15,103 nucleotides of DNA from Chitinophaga pinensis (GTDB lineage Bacteria; Bacteroidota; Bacteroidia; Flavobacteriales_D; Crocinitomicaceae), in the NCBI GenBank assembly GCA_945868555.1, contig CAMBMC010000029.1, forward strand, positions 1-15,103, given 5' to 3'. Every line of letters begins with the position of its first letter. The first letter of the stretch is position 1. Made by a program: the position numbers and the translations under genes. Positions 6,470 to 13,290 of the stretch are shown piece by piece. Below the pieces are notes generated by a model. That model was not told where the DNA came from. It was given only the letters and a program-made list of their open reading frames with translations, and ran no database searches.

Positions 6470-7953
6470 GCAACATTTCAAAATCCAAATTTCTCTCTGG
6501 TATTCAATGTGAAAAAAAATTATTTTTCGATACCCACCGTAGGGAACTAAAACCACCTGTTTCTCCGGAACAGCAAGCGACATTCGATATGGGCCATGTC
6601 GTTGGATTGTTGGCACAGGCATATTTTCCTGGTGGCATGGATGCCACGCCTGGGGAAGATAGAAGCTATGTTGTGCCAATTTCCAACACCCGACGTTGGA
6701 TCAACGAAGGTGTACAAACGATTTATGAAGCTACATTTTCAGCCAATGGTGTGTTTGCCGCACTGGATATCCTGCATCACCACAATGGTGAACGTTGGGC
6801 GATTGAGGTCAAGAGCAGCACGGGAGTAAAGGACTATCACATTACAGACGCTTCATTGCAATTCTATGCCATGGATCAAGCAGGGTTTCGTCCGGATCGC
6901 TTTTTCTTGATGCACATCGATAATACTTACGTGAAGAATGGTCCAATCGACCCAAGTAGTTTCTTTGCACTTGAGGAGCTGACAGAACAGGTGCTAAACA
7001 ATCAAACTTGGGTGGCGAGACGAGTCAATGAGTTGCGTAACATGCTGGAAGGTGATGAGCCTATAGTTCAAATTGGCCCTCACTGCAGCGCCCCATTTTC
7101 CTGTGATTATAAGGGCCATTGTTGGGGACATATACCCGAAAACTCCGTTTTTGATTTGTACAATTCTCGGGGTAAAGAATGGAGGTATTACAACAATGGA
7201 ATTGTAGACATTCGCGATATTCCAGACATCGATGCATTGGGTCATCGACAGCGATTGCAGGTCGAAGGTCAACGGCATGGGAGCGGTCATGTTGACGAAG
7301 AGAAAATCCAAGAATTTTCACAAAACTTTCTATTTCCGCTTTATTTTTTAGATTTTGAAACCATTTTCACAGGACTTCCTGTTTTAAACGGAACACGGCC
7401 ATATCAGCAGGTACCTTTCCAATATTCTTTGCATATCTTGTCAGAAGATGGAACCAAGGAGCATCGAGAATTTTTGGCCTCTGCTCAAGATTTCAATTCC
7501 ACGATTGCCATAGATCCAAGACAGCAACTCATCCAACAACTTCGCAGTGATATTGGACTGACAGGCACTATTATTGCTTACAATGCATCATTTGAGATAA
7601 GTGTTTTGAATGAATTGGCTGCTGCCTTTCCAGCAGATGCAGAGTACCTCATTGATATTACCCATCGTTTCGTTGACCTTCTTGTGCCATTTCAAAGTGC
7701 CTGGTATTACCTTCCAGAAATGGGTGCCTCAGCATCGATAAAGTCAGTGCTTCCAGCCATTGCACCGGAATTCAGTTATGATGATTTGGTGATTGGCAAT
7801 GGTGGAGATGCCAGTTCAATTTTTCATTCCATGATAACGGGTGATTTTGTGGGCGATGAAGCAGAAACACGCCGCCATTTATTGGCCTATTGCGAGCGCG
7901 ACACCTACGGGATGGTAGTTATTTGGAAGGCGGTTTTTGGGTTTTTTGTCTAG
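6466..7953 (+). CDS. DUF2779 protein: Fe-S PD-(D/E)XK nuclease-like domain plus DEDDy exonuclease-like domain
   Basis: A 495-residue protein of the DUF2779 family. The N-terminal half resembles Cas4/AddB-type nucleases: a SKSKFLSGIQCEKKLF opening with Cys15, the acidic Asp101 in FAALDIL, EVK at 114-116, QFYAM at 132-136, and a cysteine triplet at 207, 213 and 219 in PHCSAPFSCDYKGHCW. Together with Cys15 these would bind a 4Fe-4S cluster. The C-terminal half (~290-490) looks like an RNase H-fold DEDDy 3'-5' exonuclease: DFE at 296-298, AYNASFE at 371-377, VDLL with Asp404, and Y475-C-E-R-D479. All expected acidic residues are present, so both domains could be active. No cas genes are nearby. 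It is 46 nt after the secreted PKD protein gene and reads away from the tRNA region. A role in DNA processing, repair or defence is inference; none is proven by context. Confidence 0.82.
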   Translation: MRNISKSKFLSGIQCEKKLFFDTHRRELKPPVSPEQQATFDMGHVVGLLAQAYFPGGMDATPGEDRSYVVPISNTRRWINEGVQTIYEATFSANGVFAALDILHHHNGERWAIEVKSSTGVKDYHITDASLQFYAMDQAGFRPDRFFLMHIDNTYVKNGPIDPSSFFALEELTEQVLNNQTWVARRVNELRNMLEGDEPIVQIGPHCSAPFSCDYKGHCWGHIPENSVFDLYNSRGKEWRYYNNGIVDIRDIPDIDALGHRQRLQVEGQRHGSGHVDEEKIQEFSQNFLFPLYFLDFETIFTGLPVLNGTRPYQQVPFQYSLHILSEDGTKEHREFLASAQDFNSTIAIDPRQQLIQQLRSDIGLTGTIIAYNASFEISVLNELAAAFPADAEYLIDITHRFVDLLVPFQSAWYYLPEMGASASIKSVLPAIAPEFSYDDLVIGNGGDASSIFHSMITGDFVGDEAETRRHLLAYCERDTYGMVVIWKAVFGFFV

Positions 7954-7976
7954 ATTATTAACCAATTTGTTTCTTT

Positions 7977-8111
7977 TTAGTCAATTCTAATAAGGCTTAT
8001 TCGGTCTTTCACAAGGCTTACTACATCTTGTTTCGAGTCTTTACTACGTAGAACTACGTAGTGCTTCTCCAGAGAAATACTGAAAGTTAGCGTGCTACTT
8101 CCCGAAATCAT
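7977..8111 (-). CDS. Possible 44-residue small protein or gene remnant
   Basis: The - strand frame starts at ATG (8111-8109) and ends at TAA (7979-7977). It encodes 44 residues beginning MISGSSTLTF and ending VSLVKDRISLIRID, a composition that looks protein-like (charged, with alternating hydrophobics). A -7-like TGATTTTG (8126-8119) lies 7 nt before the ATG but deviates from TAnnTTTG at its second base. I do not recognise the family. It may equally be a fragment of an interspersed repeat or of a decayed larger gene, because the preceding - strand frame also reads open for 30 codons and overlaps this start. Confidence 0.25.
   Translation of the reverse strand: MISGSSTLTFSISLEKHYVVLRSKDSKQDVVSLVKDRISLIRID
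8043..8062. repeat. Tandem, self-complementary CTACGTAG repeat
   Basis: ACTACGTAG at 8043-8051 and ACTACGTAGT at 8053-8062 are two direct copies separated by one base. Because CTACGTAG is itself palindromic, each copy and the pair together can form hairpins. Confidence 0.6.
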
Positions 8112-8154
8112 TGCGTCCCAAAATCACTGCATCTATCTTTATATCATAAAGCAG

Positions 8155-8174
8155 TCGGGGTGGTTCCCGATTTT
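8155..8174 (+). terminator. Weak hairpin plus TTTT, possible terminator
   Basis: TCGGG (8155-8159) pairs with CCCGA (8166-8170), with one added G-T wobble and a 4-nt loop, followed by only four T. It could contribute to stopping transcripts from the DUF2779 gene, but the far stronger hairpin at 8205 lies just downstream. Confidence 0.25.
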
Positions 8175-8204
8175 CATAGCAGTAGTTTATTTAGTTTAGG
8201 TAGT

Positions 8205-8234
8205 AAAAAAGGACGCGAATGAGCGTCCTTTTTT
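8205..8234. terminator. Strong bidirectional terminator
   Basis: A perfect 12-bp stem pairs AAAAAAGGACGC (8205-8216) with GCGTCCTTTTTT (8223-8234) around a 6-nt loop, GAATGA. It has T6 on the + strand and, by symmetry, T6 on the - strand, so it can work in both directions. On the + strand it is the likely end of the DUF2779 transcript. Confidence 0.9.
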
Positions 8235-8251
8235 AGTTTGAAACAGTTTGA

Positions 8252-8389
8252 TCGCTGATTAATGGTGGTGTAAAAGAGCTAAACTCAAAGAACCTGCTGG
8301 AGGATGACAATTCGAATAGAAAGGCACTAAGTTCCATTGAAGGCGACTTCATAGTTGCAAAGCAATTTGGCAATAGAATAGAAGAGTGA
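8252..8389 (+). pseudogene. Possible C-terminal remnant of a gene (45 codons, no start)
   Basis: Between two strong terminators, the + frame from 8252 is open for 45 codons to a TGA at 8387-8389. It reads as a plausible hydrophilic protein tail: GGVKELNSKNLLEDD, then EGDFIVAKQFGNRIEE. It has no ATG, GTG or TTG start and an in-frame stop directly upstream (8249-8251). The parent family is not recognised. It may be a chance open frame. Confidence 0.18.
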
Positions 8390-8407
8390 GAATGAGAGTG
8401 AGAATGA
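8384..8407 (+). repeat. Two perfect tandem copies of a 12-mer
   Basis: GAGTGAGAATGA occurs at 8384-8395 and again at 8396-8407, directly before the terminator stem of the tRNA gene. Two copies only. Confidence 0.8.
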
Positions 8408-8410
8408 AGA

Positions 8411-8464
8411 AAAAAACCAGAGTGGTCAACAGCGCTTTCGTTCTGTTTCTCACTCTGGTTTTTT
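8411..8464 (-). terminator. Terminator of tRNA-Leu, 14-bp stem
   Basis: On the - strand the 14-nt arm at 8464-8451 starts one nucleotide after the tRNA. It pairs perfectly with CACTCTGGTTTTTT at 8424-8411, and T7 runs to 8410. The 26-nt loop can itself form a short AACAG/CTGTT stem. The symmetry also gives a T-run on the + strand (8459-8464), so it could stop + transcripts before they enter the tRNA antisense. Confidence 0.9.
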
Positions 8465-8465
8465 G

Positions 8466-8547
8466 TACCTCGGGCCGGAATCGAACCGGCACGCCCGAAA
8501 GCACAGGATTTTGAATCCAGCGCGTCTACCAGTTCCGCCACCGAGGC
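8466..8547 (-). tRNA. tRNA-Leu (anticodon CAA)
   Basis: An 82-nt class II tRNA. The acceptor arm is GCCTCGG / CCGAGGT (G1-U72 wobble), with discriminator A and no encoded CCA. The D stem is GCG/CGC with the GGTAGA loop motif. The anticodon loop TTCAAAA gives anticodon CAA, reading UUG. The anticodon stem CTGGA/TCCTG has a U-U mismatch at the second pair. The long variable arm (TGCTTTCGGGCGT) is typical of leucine tRNAs, and the T arm is GCCGG-TTCGATT-CCGGC. A -7 box lies 17 nt upstream and a strong terminator starts one nucleotide downstream. Confidence 0.96.
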
Positions 8548-8564
8548 ATTCCGAAATTGGTGCA

Positions 8565-8572
8565 CAAATTTA
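8565..8572 (-). promoter_or_regulatory. -7 box of the tRNA-Leu promoter
   Basis: The - strand TAAATTTG (8572 to 8565) matches TAnnTTTG and lies 17 nt before the tRNA 5' end. No good -33 TTTG is seen at the expected distance, so the box stands alone. Confidence 0.5.
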
Positions 8573-8619
8573 ACACTTTATTTCAACTCCCCACGCAGTA
8601 GCACGCAAAATTGTAGGAA

Positions 8620-10683
8620 TTATACTTTTGAAACTTTCATCAATCGCTCACGTTTGCCGTCAGAGATTCTTAAAAAGTAGATCCCAGATTCAATGCCGTC
8701 AAGTTGATTGAACTGCACGAAATTAGTTTGTGGCGCTGCAACCAACGAAGCAATGATCCTGCCCTGAGCATCCATTAGCGTAACATTCGTTTCCTCTGTT
8801 AGCGATTCGCCTAACTCTAAGGTGATTGTCCCCGAAAAAGGATTAGGGTACACCTCTGCCTTTTGAAAGGAAAGTTCATCATTGCCTGTCATGCTGCAGC
8901 CATTCAGGGTTCCCGGCATGTTGATGTCCAACCATGTAATACGGCGTGTGTACCAATCTTTCAATCGTTGTACTTCTTCTGAATAACTCTGCGCAGGTGG
9001 CTGAACTTCACCAGTTCCGGTGGCAACACCCATGTTCCCCCATGTTTGGTAGTGCCATGCCTGACTTTCATTCACCACATTGGCCACAGAATCTATTTTT
9101 GCAAGGATGTATGGTAAGCTCAAAATGTTTCTGCGTAAGTCATCATAGCGGCAACGTACCTCATTCGCAAAGACGGTGTCTTGCAAAAGGCGAATGTACC
9201 ACCCACATGCATGAACATCTTGATCTACTTCTCCGTACATAAATTGTGATCCATCCTCAGACCCATTCCACATGTCTTTTTGCGACCAGTCGAAGTCCCA
9301 AACCGGTCCGGCGTGAAGCTTTTTATAGGTTCCATCGGAATAATCTTTGTCCTTCCAGAAGAATCGACTCTTCTTGAATCCGTCCACATTTCTGGTCAAC
9401 TCATTAATGATAAAATAGTCGATGAAGGATTCAATGTGCATGAAACGGCGATATCCAAAAGTGGGGTCGTCATACCCAACTGAGTAAAGGGCTGTTTCCA
9501 GCTGATTGATGTAGTTTTGAATATAGGTTTGTTGTGCTGGAACAATATCAGATGGCTTTGGATAGTAATACACATAGTGGATATCCAATCCGGGAAAACC
9601 AATCGGAGAGTAGTTGCTCAACCATGAATTGCTAGCATCATAATAATCAATTTTGATGATATACCCTCCCGTTGCATCCAAGCCCAGGATCTCATTGCTG
9701 TCCAATTTAGCGATGTCGATGCGGAAAGTGTCCCGCTTAATTTTTTCACAGAGCATATAAACTCCTTGATAATCTCCATCAATCACCACATCTACAAAGC
9801 GTGAGCGAACGCCATAGTGTCCCATCGAATCGAACAAATTGAAGGGAACGAAATTGCGGGCAAATGATTTGTCGTTGTAATTGGCCAATAGGTTCCAATC
9901 ACTTTCAGCGGGCATCCCGATGAGGGAAGAATCAATATCGTTTCCAAGGTTATCGCGTAGCTCAAAGGAATAAGGTTTTTGAGGCAATGAAAGGGAATAG
10001 TTTCCGCGGTATTCCAATCCAATTTTACCATCGTATTCATTGAATGGATCAACCATGTGGTTTCTGTTTCCCGGTCCGTTGTAAATGATCCCCATGTCCA
10101 CATTTGTTTTGATGTCTGTTTGAATGGCTTGACCCCCTGTGTTGATGACCACAATTGGAAGATCCGATTCAGTAAATTGAAAATAATCGGCTGGGCTTGA
10201 ACCAAATGTCAAGGACCAATCTTGTACAGCACCCTCATCAGCACCATATCCGTCCGTGACACGCAGGAACCATGTCCCATTTGGATTCTGCCCGTTGTTC
10301 ACAGCGCCCATTTGTCCCATAGGTGTATAGGTACCTGTAAATGGCGCCGAACCCGTTGCAATGTTTGCTGCTGCCAGGGTGTTAAAGCAGGTGTTCACAA
10401 GGTTGTCATCTCCACCACCAATTCCTCCTGCCAGCAATTTCACAGTTCCGTCTGGCGCCACCAATTCAAAGGTCAAATCGGCCAAATAGGTATGCGTCAA
10501 ATTGATACAAACGGTTTCTAAGCCAAAGGTCGTCGTGTTGATGCTTGTCTGAGGAACCGCAACAGTAGCTGGGACATCAATGGTTTGAAAGTCTAGAATT
10601 GTACCTGTTCCCCCATTGAATGTTTGTGCATGTAAACCGTATGAACTGATTAAAGTGAGCGCTGCAAGGTAAAGATTCTTCAA
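8620..10683 (-). CDS. Secreted CotH-kinase-family protein with P-domain and type A T9SS sorting domain
   Basis: A 687-residue secreted protein. The Sec signal peptide is MKNLYLAALTLISSYGLHA (cleavage before Gln20). The start is TTG at 10683-10681. An in-frame TAA lies 15 nt upstream (10698-10696) and no ATG gives the signal peptide. Residues ~22-163 are a proprotein-convertase P-domain (LTHTYLADLTFELVAPDGT, NPNGTWFLRVTDGYGADEGAVQDWSLTF). Residues ~175-520 are a CotH protein-kinase-like domain: RGNYSLSLPQKPYSFELRD, GVYMLCEKIKRD at 307-318, GGYIIKID at 339-346, INELTRNVDGFKKSRFFWKD from 426, and GPVWDFDWS at 459-467 with the paired aspartates. The last ~75 residues (from VYPNPFSG at 611) are the type A T9SS sorting domain ending in KVSKV. 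CotH kinases phosphorylate secreted or coat proteins; the target here is unknown. No clear terminator separates it from the tRNA promoter downstream. Confidence 0.92.
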   Translation of the reverse strand: MKNLYLAALTLISSYGLHAQTFNGGTGTILDFQTIDVPATVAVPQTSINTTTFGLETVCINLTHTYLADLTFELVAPDGTVKLLAGGIGGGDDNLVNTCFNTLAAANIATGSAPFTGTYTPMGQMGAVNNGQNPNGTWFLRVTDGYGADEGAVQDWSLTFGSSPADYFQFTESDLPIVVINTGGQAIQTDIKTNVDMGIIYNGPGNRNHMVDPFNEYDGKIGLEYRGNYSLSLPQKPYSFELRDNLGNDIDSSLIGMPAESDWNLLANYNDKSFARNFVPFNLFDSMGHYGVRSRFVDVVIDGDYQGVYMLCEKIKRDTFRIDIAKLDSNEILGLDATGGYIIKIDYYDASNSWLSNYSPIGFPGLDIHYVYYYPKPSDIVPAQQTYIQNYINQLETALYSVGYDDPTFGYRRFMHIESFIDYFIINELTRNVDGFKKSRFFWKDKDYSDGTYKKLHAGPVWDFDWSQKDMWNGSEDGSQFMYGEVDQDVHACGWYIRLLQDTVFANEVRCRYDDLRRNILSLPYILAKIDSVANVVNESQAWHYQTWGNMGVATGTGEVQPPAQSYSEEVQRLKDWYTRRITWLDINMPGTLNGCSMTGNDELSFQKAEVYPNPFSGTITLELGESLTEETNVTLMDAQGRIIASLVAAPQTNFVQFNQLDGIESGIYFLRISDGKRERLMKVSKV

Positions 10684-10726
10684 TTTCGTGTACTTTTAGA
10701 TGTTGAATTTAACACATTTTCACGTC

Positions 10727-11959
10727 ATGCGAAAAATACTCATCAAAAACATTAAAGGACTCGTGCAAGCGGGTGAGGATTTGCCGTTGATGCTTTGTGG
10801 CGCTGAGATGGCAAATATTCCCATAATCCCAGACGCTTTTGTTGCATTGGAGGATGGCGAAATTGTGGCTTATGGACCCATGACTGAATTGCAAGGCATC
10901 GATGATTGGCGTGACTTAGAATTGGTTGATGCCGAGGGAAAATATGTCATGCCGGCATTTTGTGACCCACACACACACACCGTTTTTGCACGCAGCCGTG
11001 AGGAGGAATTTGTGGATCGAATCAATGGATTAAGTTACGAAGACATCGCACTGCGTGGAGGTGGAATTTTAAATTCAGCCAGAAGGCTTGCCGACTTGTC
11101 GGAAGATGAGTTGTTCATTCAATCGATTAAACGTATTGAGAAGTTGATGGCCTACGGAACAGGTGCGATCGAAATAAAATCAGGTTATGGCTTGTCGGTA
11201 GAGTCGGAAATTAAAATGCTGCGTGTCATAAAACGATTGAAAGAAAAATCGCCCATTGCCGTGAAAGCGACTTTTTTAGGGGCGCATGCTTTCCCCAAAG
11301 AATACAAGGAAAATCATCGTGGATATATCGACCTCATAAAGCAGGAGATGCTCCCAAAGATCGCTGAGGAAGGTTTGGCAGATTACATCGATGTCTTTTG
11401 TGAACGAAACTACTTTTCAGTAGATGAAATGGAAGAAATTCTGCTGGAGGGAAAAAAGTACGGTCTCGTTCCGAAGGTGCATGTCAACCAATTTTCTGCA
11501 CTTGGCGGTGTCGCAAAGGCGGTCGAATTGGGTGCCTTGTCGGTGGACCACTTGGAAGAAATTACGGAGGATGACATCAACGCATTGAAAAACAGCGCGT
11601 GCATGCCAACTATTTTACCGAGCTGCTCACATTTTCTCGGAATACCATTTGGGAATGCACGAAAAATGATTTCAGCTGGTTTGCCGGTAGCCTTGGCGAG
11701 TGATTTTAATCCCGGTTCAACACCAAGTGGAAATCTTGGATTTGTATGGTCCCTGGCTTGCGTAAAAATGAAACTAACACCCGAAGAAGCGTTAAATGCC
11801 CTAACCATCAACGCGGCCTATGCCATGGGGCTAAGTGAGACGCATGGAAGAATTGCACTTGGACGAAAATCACCCCTTCTGATGACAACGCAAATCCCAT
11901 CACTCGCATATATTCCTTACGCGTTTGGCGACATGCATATCGAACGAATTTTCATTTAA
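10727..11959 (+). CDS. hutI: Imidazolonepropionase
   Basis: A 410-residue amidohydrolase-superfamily enzyme that hydrolyses 4-imidazolone-5-propanoate to N-formimino-L-glutamate, the third step of histidine degradation. Metal and substrate residues seen, numbered from ATG 10727: HTH at 82-84 in PAFCDPHTHTVFARSREEEF, the GGGI motif at 111-114, His252 in VHVNQFSALGG, His275 in VDHLEEI, and Asp326 in ALASDFNPGS. The TPSGNLGFV segment that follows is conserved. An ATG at 10700 would add nine residues, but MRKILIKNIKGLV at 10727 matches the usual N-terminus. The gene is divergent from the CotH gene with only 43 nt between starts. A TACTTTTA at 10691-10698 is a one-mismatch -7 box. No other hut gene is in the window. 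Near the C-terminus the usual KADL is KSPL. Confidence 0.95.
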   Translation: MRKILIKNIKGLVQAGEDLPLMLCGAEMANIPIIPDAFVALEDGEIVAYGPMTELQGIDDWRDLELVDAEGKYVMPAFCDPHTHTVFARSREEEFVDRINGLSYEDIALRGGGILNSARRLADLSEDELFIQSIKRIEKLMAYGTGAIEIKSGYGLSVESEIKMLRVIKRLKEKSPIAVKATFLGAHAFPKEYKENHRGYIDLIKQEMLPKIAEEGLADYIDVFCERNYFSVDEMEEILLEGKKYGLVPKVHVNQFSALGGVAKAVELGALSVDHLEEITEDDINALKNSACMPTILPSCSHFLGIPFGNARKMISAGLPVALASDFNPGSTPSGNLGFVWSLACVKMKLTPEEALNALTINAAYAMGLSETHGRIALGRKSPLLMTTQIPSLAYIPYAFGDMHIERIFI

Positions 11960-11974
11960 TTCTCAAGGATTCTA

Positions 11975-11982
11975 TACCTTTA
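11975..11982 (+). promoter_or_regulatory. Near-consensus -7 box directly before the TraB/GumN gene
   Basis: TACCTTTA matches TAnnTTTG at seven of eight positions and ends 4 nt before the ATG at 11987. The -33 region is weak (TTTA at 11955-11958, 16 nt upstream). If used, it would give a leaderless mRNA. Otherwise the gene is read through from hutI, whose stop is 27 nt upstream. Confidence 0.35.
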
Positions 11983-11986
11983 CACC

Positions 11987-13222
11987 ATGCATAAATCCCC
12001 TTTACTTTTCACCCTGTTTTTTCTGATGTGCAGCAACTTACTGTTTGGTCAGAATATTCAGCGTAAAAATGAACTGTTGTGGGAAATCTCTGGAAACGGG
12101 TTAAAGGCGAAAAGCTATCTCTATGGGAGTTTGCACTCAAACGATAAGCGCCTTTTTCGCCTATCTGACTCTGTATATGTGGCACTAAATGCGACAAAAT
12201 CAGTTGTCCTTGAGACGGATATTTTTTCCCTTTTTGAAGAATGGGATACGCGAAAAGATGAGATTCGCTTGCTTTACGACAACAAGGGAAAGCCTTATAC
12301 AGCAAACGATCAGGCATCAGAAACCATTTATGGCAATGAAGATGGAATGCCGCAGTTCTTGGATGCCTATTTTCTTCAATACTGCCACAACGCGAAAAAG
12401 AATTTTTTTCCACTCGAAACGGTTGAGGAACAGTTGAGCTTGTTGACAGAAATTGGTTTGCCCGATGGGAATGGAATGAACCTACCTGTTTTCGATTACT
12501 TGCAGGAGAAAGTCATCGAATTGTACCTTCAGGGGGATATCGAGGGCTTGAATAAAATGATGAATGTGAACCTTTCTGTTGAAGGAGACTCCGAGTTGTA
12601 TGACGAGTTGATTGTCCGGAGAAATGAAAGAATGGTCAAAGGTTTGGATTCATTGATGCGTTTCAATCCTTTGTTTTGTGCTGTAGGCGCTGGACATTTA
12701 GGAGGAGAACAAGGGATAATAAACCTCTTGCGTAAAAAAGGATACAAGGTGAGAAAAGTCATGGCGGTTTTCTCTGAAGGATCTATCCCCGCGAAAGAAG
12801 AGGTGCGTTCGTTTAAAAATTACAGTTACTACAATGAGCAGGTGGGACTTGTTGCGGTATTCCCTGGAAAGCCAAAGGAGTTAAAAATCTACGACGGACA
12901 CCCCTACATTATCTACCGTGAACTGGGTCAAGGAAATACATTCTCCATCGAAATTGTTCCGGTAGATGGAACGCTAAGCTTGGAAGAACAAGCCGCAATT
13001 TACATCGCAAGTCCGGACGCATCACCTTATGCACATTCCATTCAAGACGATGGAACAGAATTTTATGAAGGCATTTCAGATACCTATCCCGAAGGGCCTC
13101 ACTGGGTAAGGCTGATTCAAAATGATGAATACCTGCTGATTTTAAAAGCCTATGGAGGCAATAAATTCATGAATTCAAACCGCCCAAATCTATTCTTCAG
13201 TCGGATTTGGTTTGACCAATAA
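11987..13222 (+). CDS. TraB/GumN family secreted protein with extra C-terminal domain
   Basis: A 411-residue exported protein. The signal peptide MHKSPLLFTLFFLMCSNLLFG (1-21) has no proper lipobox because Cys15 is preceded by Met. Residues ~28-262 are the TraB/GumN domain, related to the Tiki/EreA metalloprotease-like fold: LLWEISGNGLKAKSYLYGSLH with the first GxxH at 47-50, Glu76 in VVLETD, RRNERM at 211-216, and GAGH at 234-237 followed by GIINLLRKKGYKV. Both GxxH motifs and the glutamate are intact, so it may be an active metal-dependent hydrolase. Residues ~263-411 form an additional beta-rich domain that is not part of the core family. It starts near VGLVAVFPGKPKE and ends in NLFFSRIWFDQ, a pattern seen at the end of other Bacteroidota exported domains. 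Only 27 nt separate it from hutI. The substrate is unknown. Confidence 0.88.
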   Translation: MHKSPLLFTLFFLMCSNLLFGQNIQRKNELLWEISGNGLKAKSYLYGSLHSNDKRLFRLSDSVYVALNATKSVVLETDIFSLFEEWDTRKDEIRLLYDNKGKPYTANDQASETIYGNEDGMPQFLDAYFLQYCHNAKKNFFPLETVEEQLSLLTEIGLPDGNGMNLPVFDYLQEKVIELYLQGDIEGLNKMMNVNLSVEGDSELYDELIVRRNERMVKGLDSLMRFNPLFCAVGAGHLGGEQGIINLLRKKGYKVRKVMAVFSEGSIPAKEEVRSFKNYSYYNEQVGLVAVFPGKPKELKIYDGHPYIIYRELGQGNTFSIEIVPVDGTLSLEEQAAIYIASPDASPYAHSIQDDGTEFYEGISDTYPEGPHWVRLIQNDEYLLILKAYGGNKFMNSNRPNLFFSRIWFDQ

Positions 13223-13266
13223 TCGCAAATATTAAGTAATTTACGCGTTTAATGAGGCATTTCTAC

Positions 13267-13274
13267 TAGATTTG
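13267..13274 (+). promoter_or_regulatory. -7 box of the AAA/DUF4143 - AddB-like operon
   Basis: TAGATTTG is a perfect TAnnTTTG and ends 16 nt before the ATG at 13291. The -33 region is poor (a TTTA at 13248-13251, spacing 15). Confidence 0.45.
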
Positions 13275-13290
13275 CTCAAAACAAACACAC

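Larger units (their letters stand above)
7954..8204. other. Gene-poor stretch with hairpins and short frames
   Basis: There is no confident gene on either strand. Present are a repeated AAGGCTTA (7992-7999 and 8013-8020), a double CTACGTAG palindrome (8043-8062), a CTTTAT-atc-ATAAAG hairpin (8137-8151) and a weak G/C hairpin before TTTT (8155-8174). On the - strand two neighbouring frames are open in succession. One is a 30-codon frame without a start (roughly 8189 down to 8096), containing DIKIDAVILGRNDFGK. The other is the 44-codon ATG frame listed separately. This could be a decayed gene, an interspersed repeat or a noncoding RNA. Confidence 0.5.

Noticed and set aside
6466..7953. Calling the DUF2779 protein a CRISPR Cas4
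   Set aside because: There is no repeat array or other cas gene in the window, and the fused exonuclease-like half is not part of Cas4.
8233..8565. 110-codon - strand open frame
   Set aside because: It runs through the tRNA-Leu gene and its terminator stem. The VAELVDALDSKSCAFGRAGSIPARG part is the translation of the tRNA itself, and the rest reads through a strong terminator.
8090..8606. 10-bp inverted repeat GCGTGCTACT (8090-8099) / AGTAGCACGC (8597-8606) flanking the tRNA region
   Set aside because: A single 10-bp match in ~500 bp can easily arise by chance. No integrase, target duplication or element structure accompanies it.
10700..10702. ATG at 10700 as the hutI start
   Set aside because: It adds nine residues (MLNLTHFHV) not matching the usual HutI N-terminus, and it would lie within ~2 nt of the candidate -7 box TACTTTTA.
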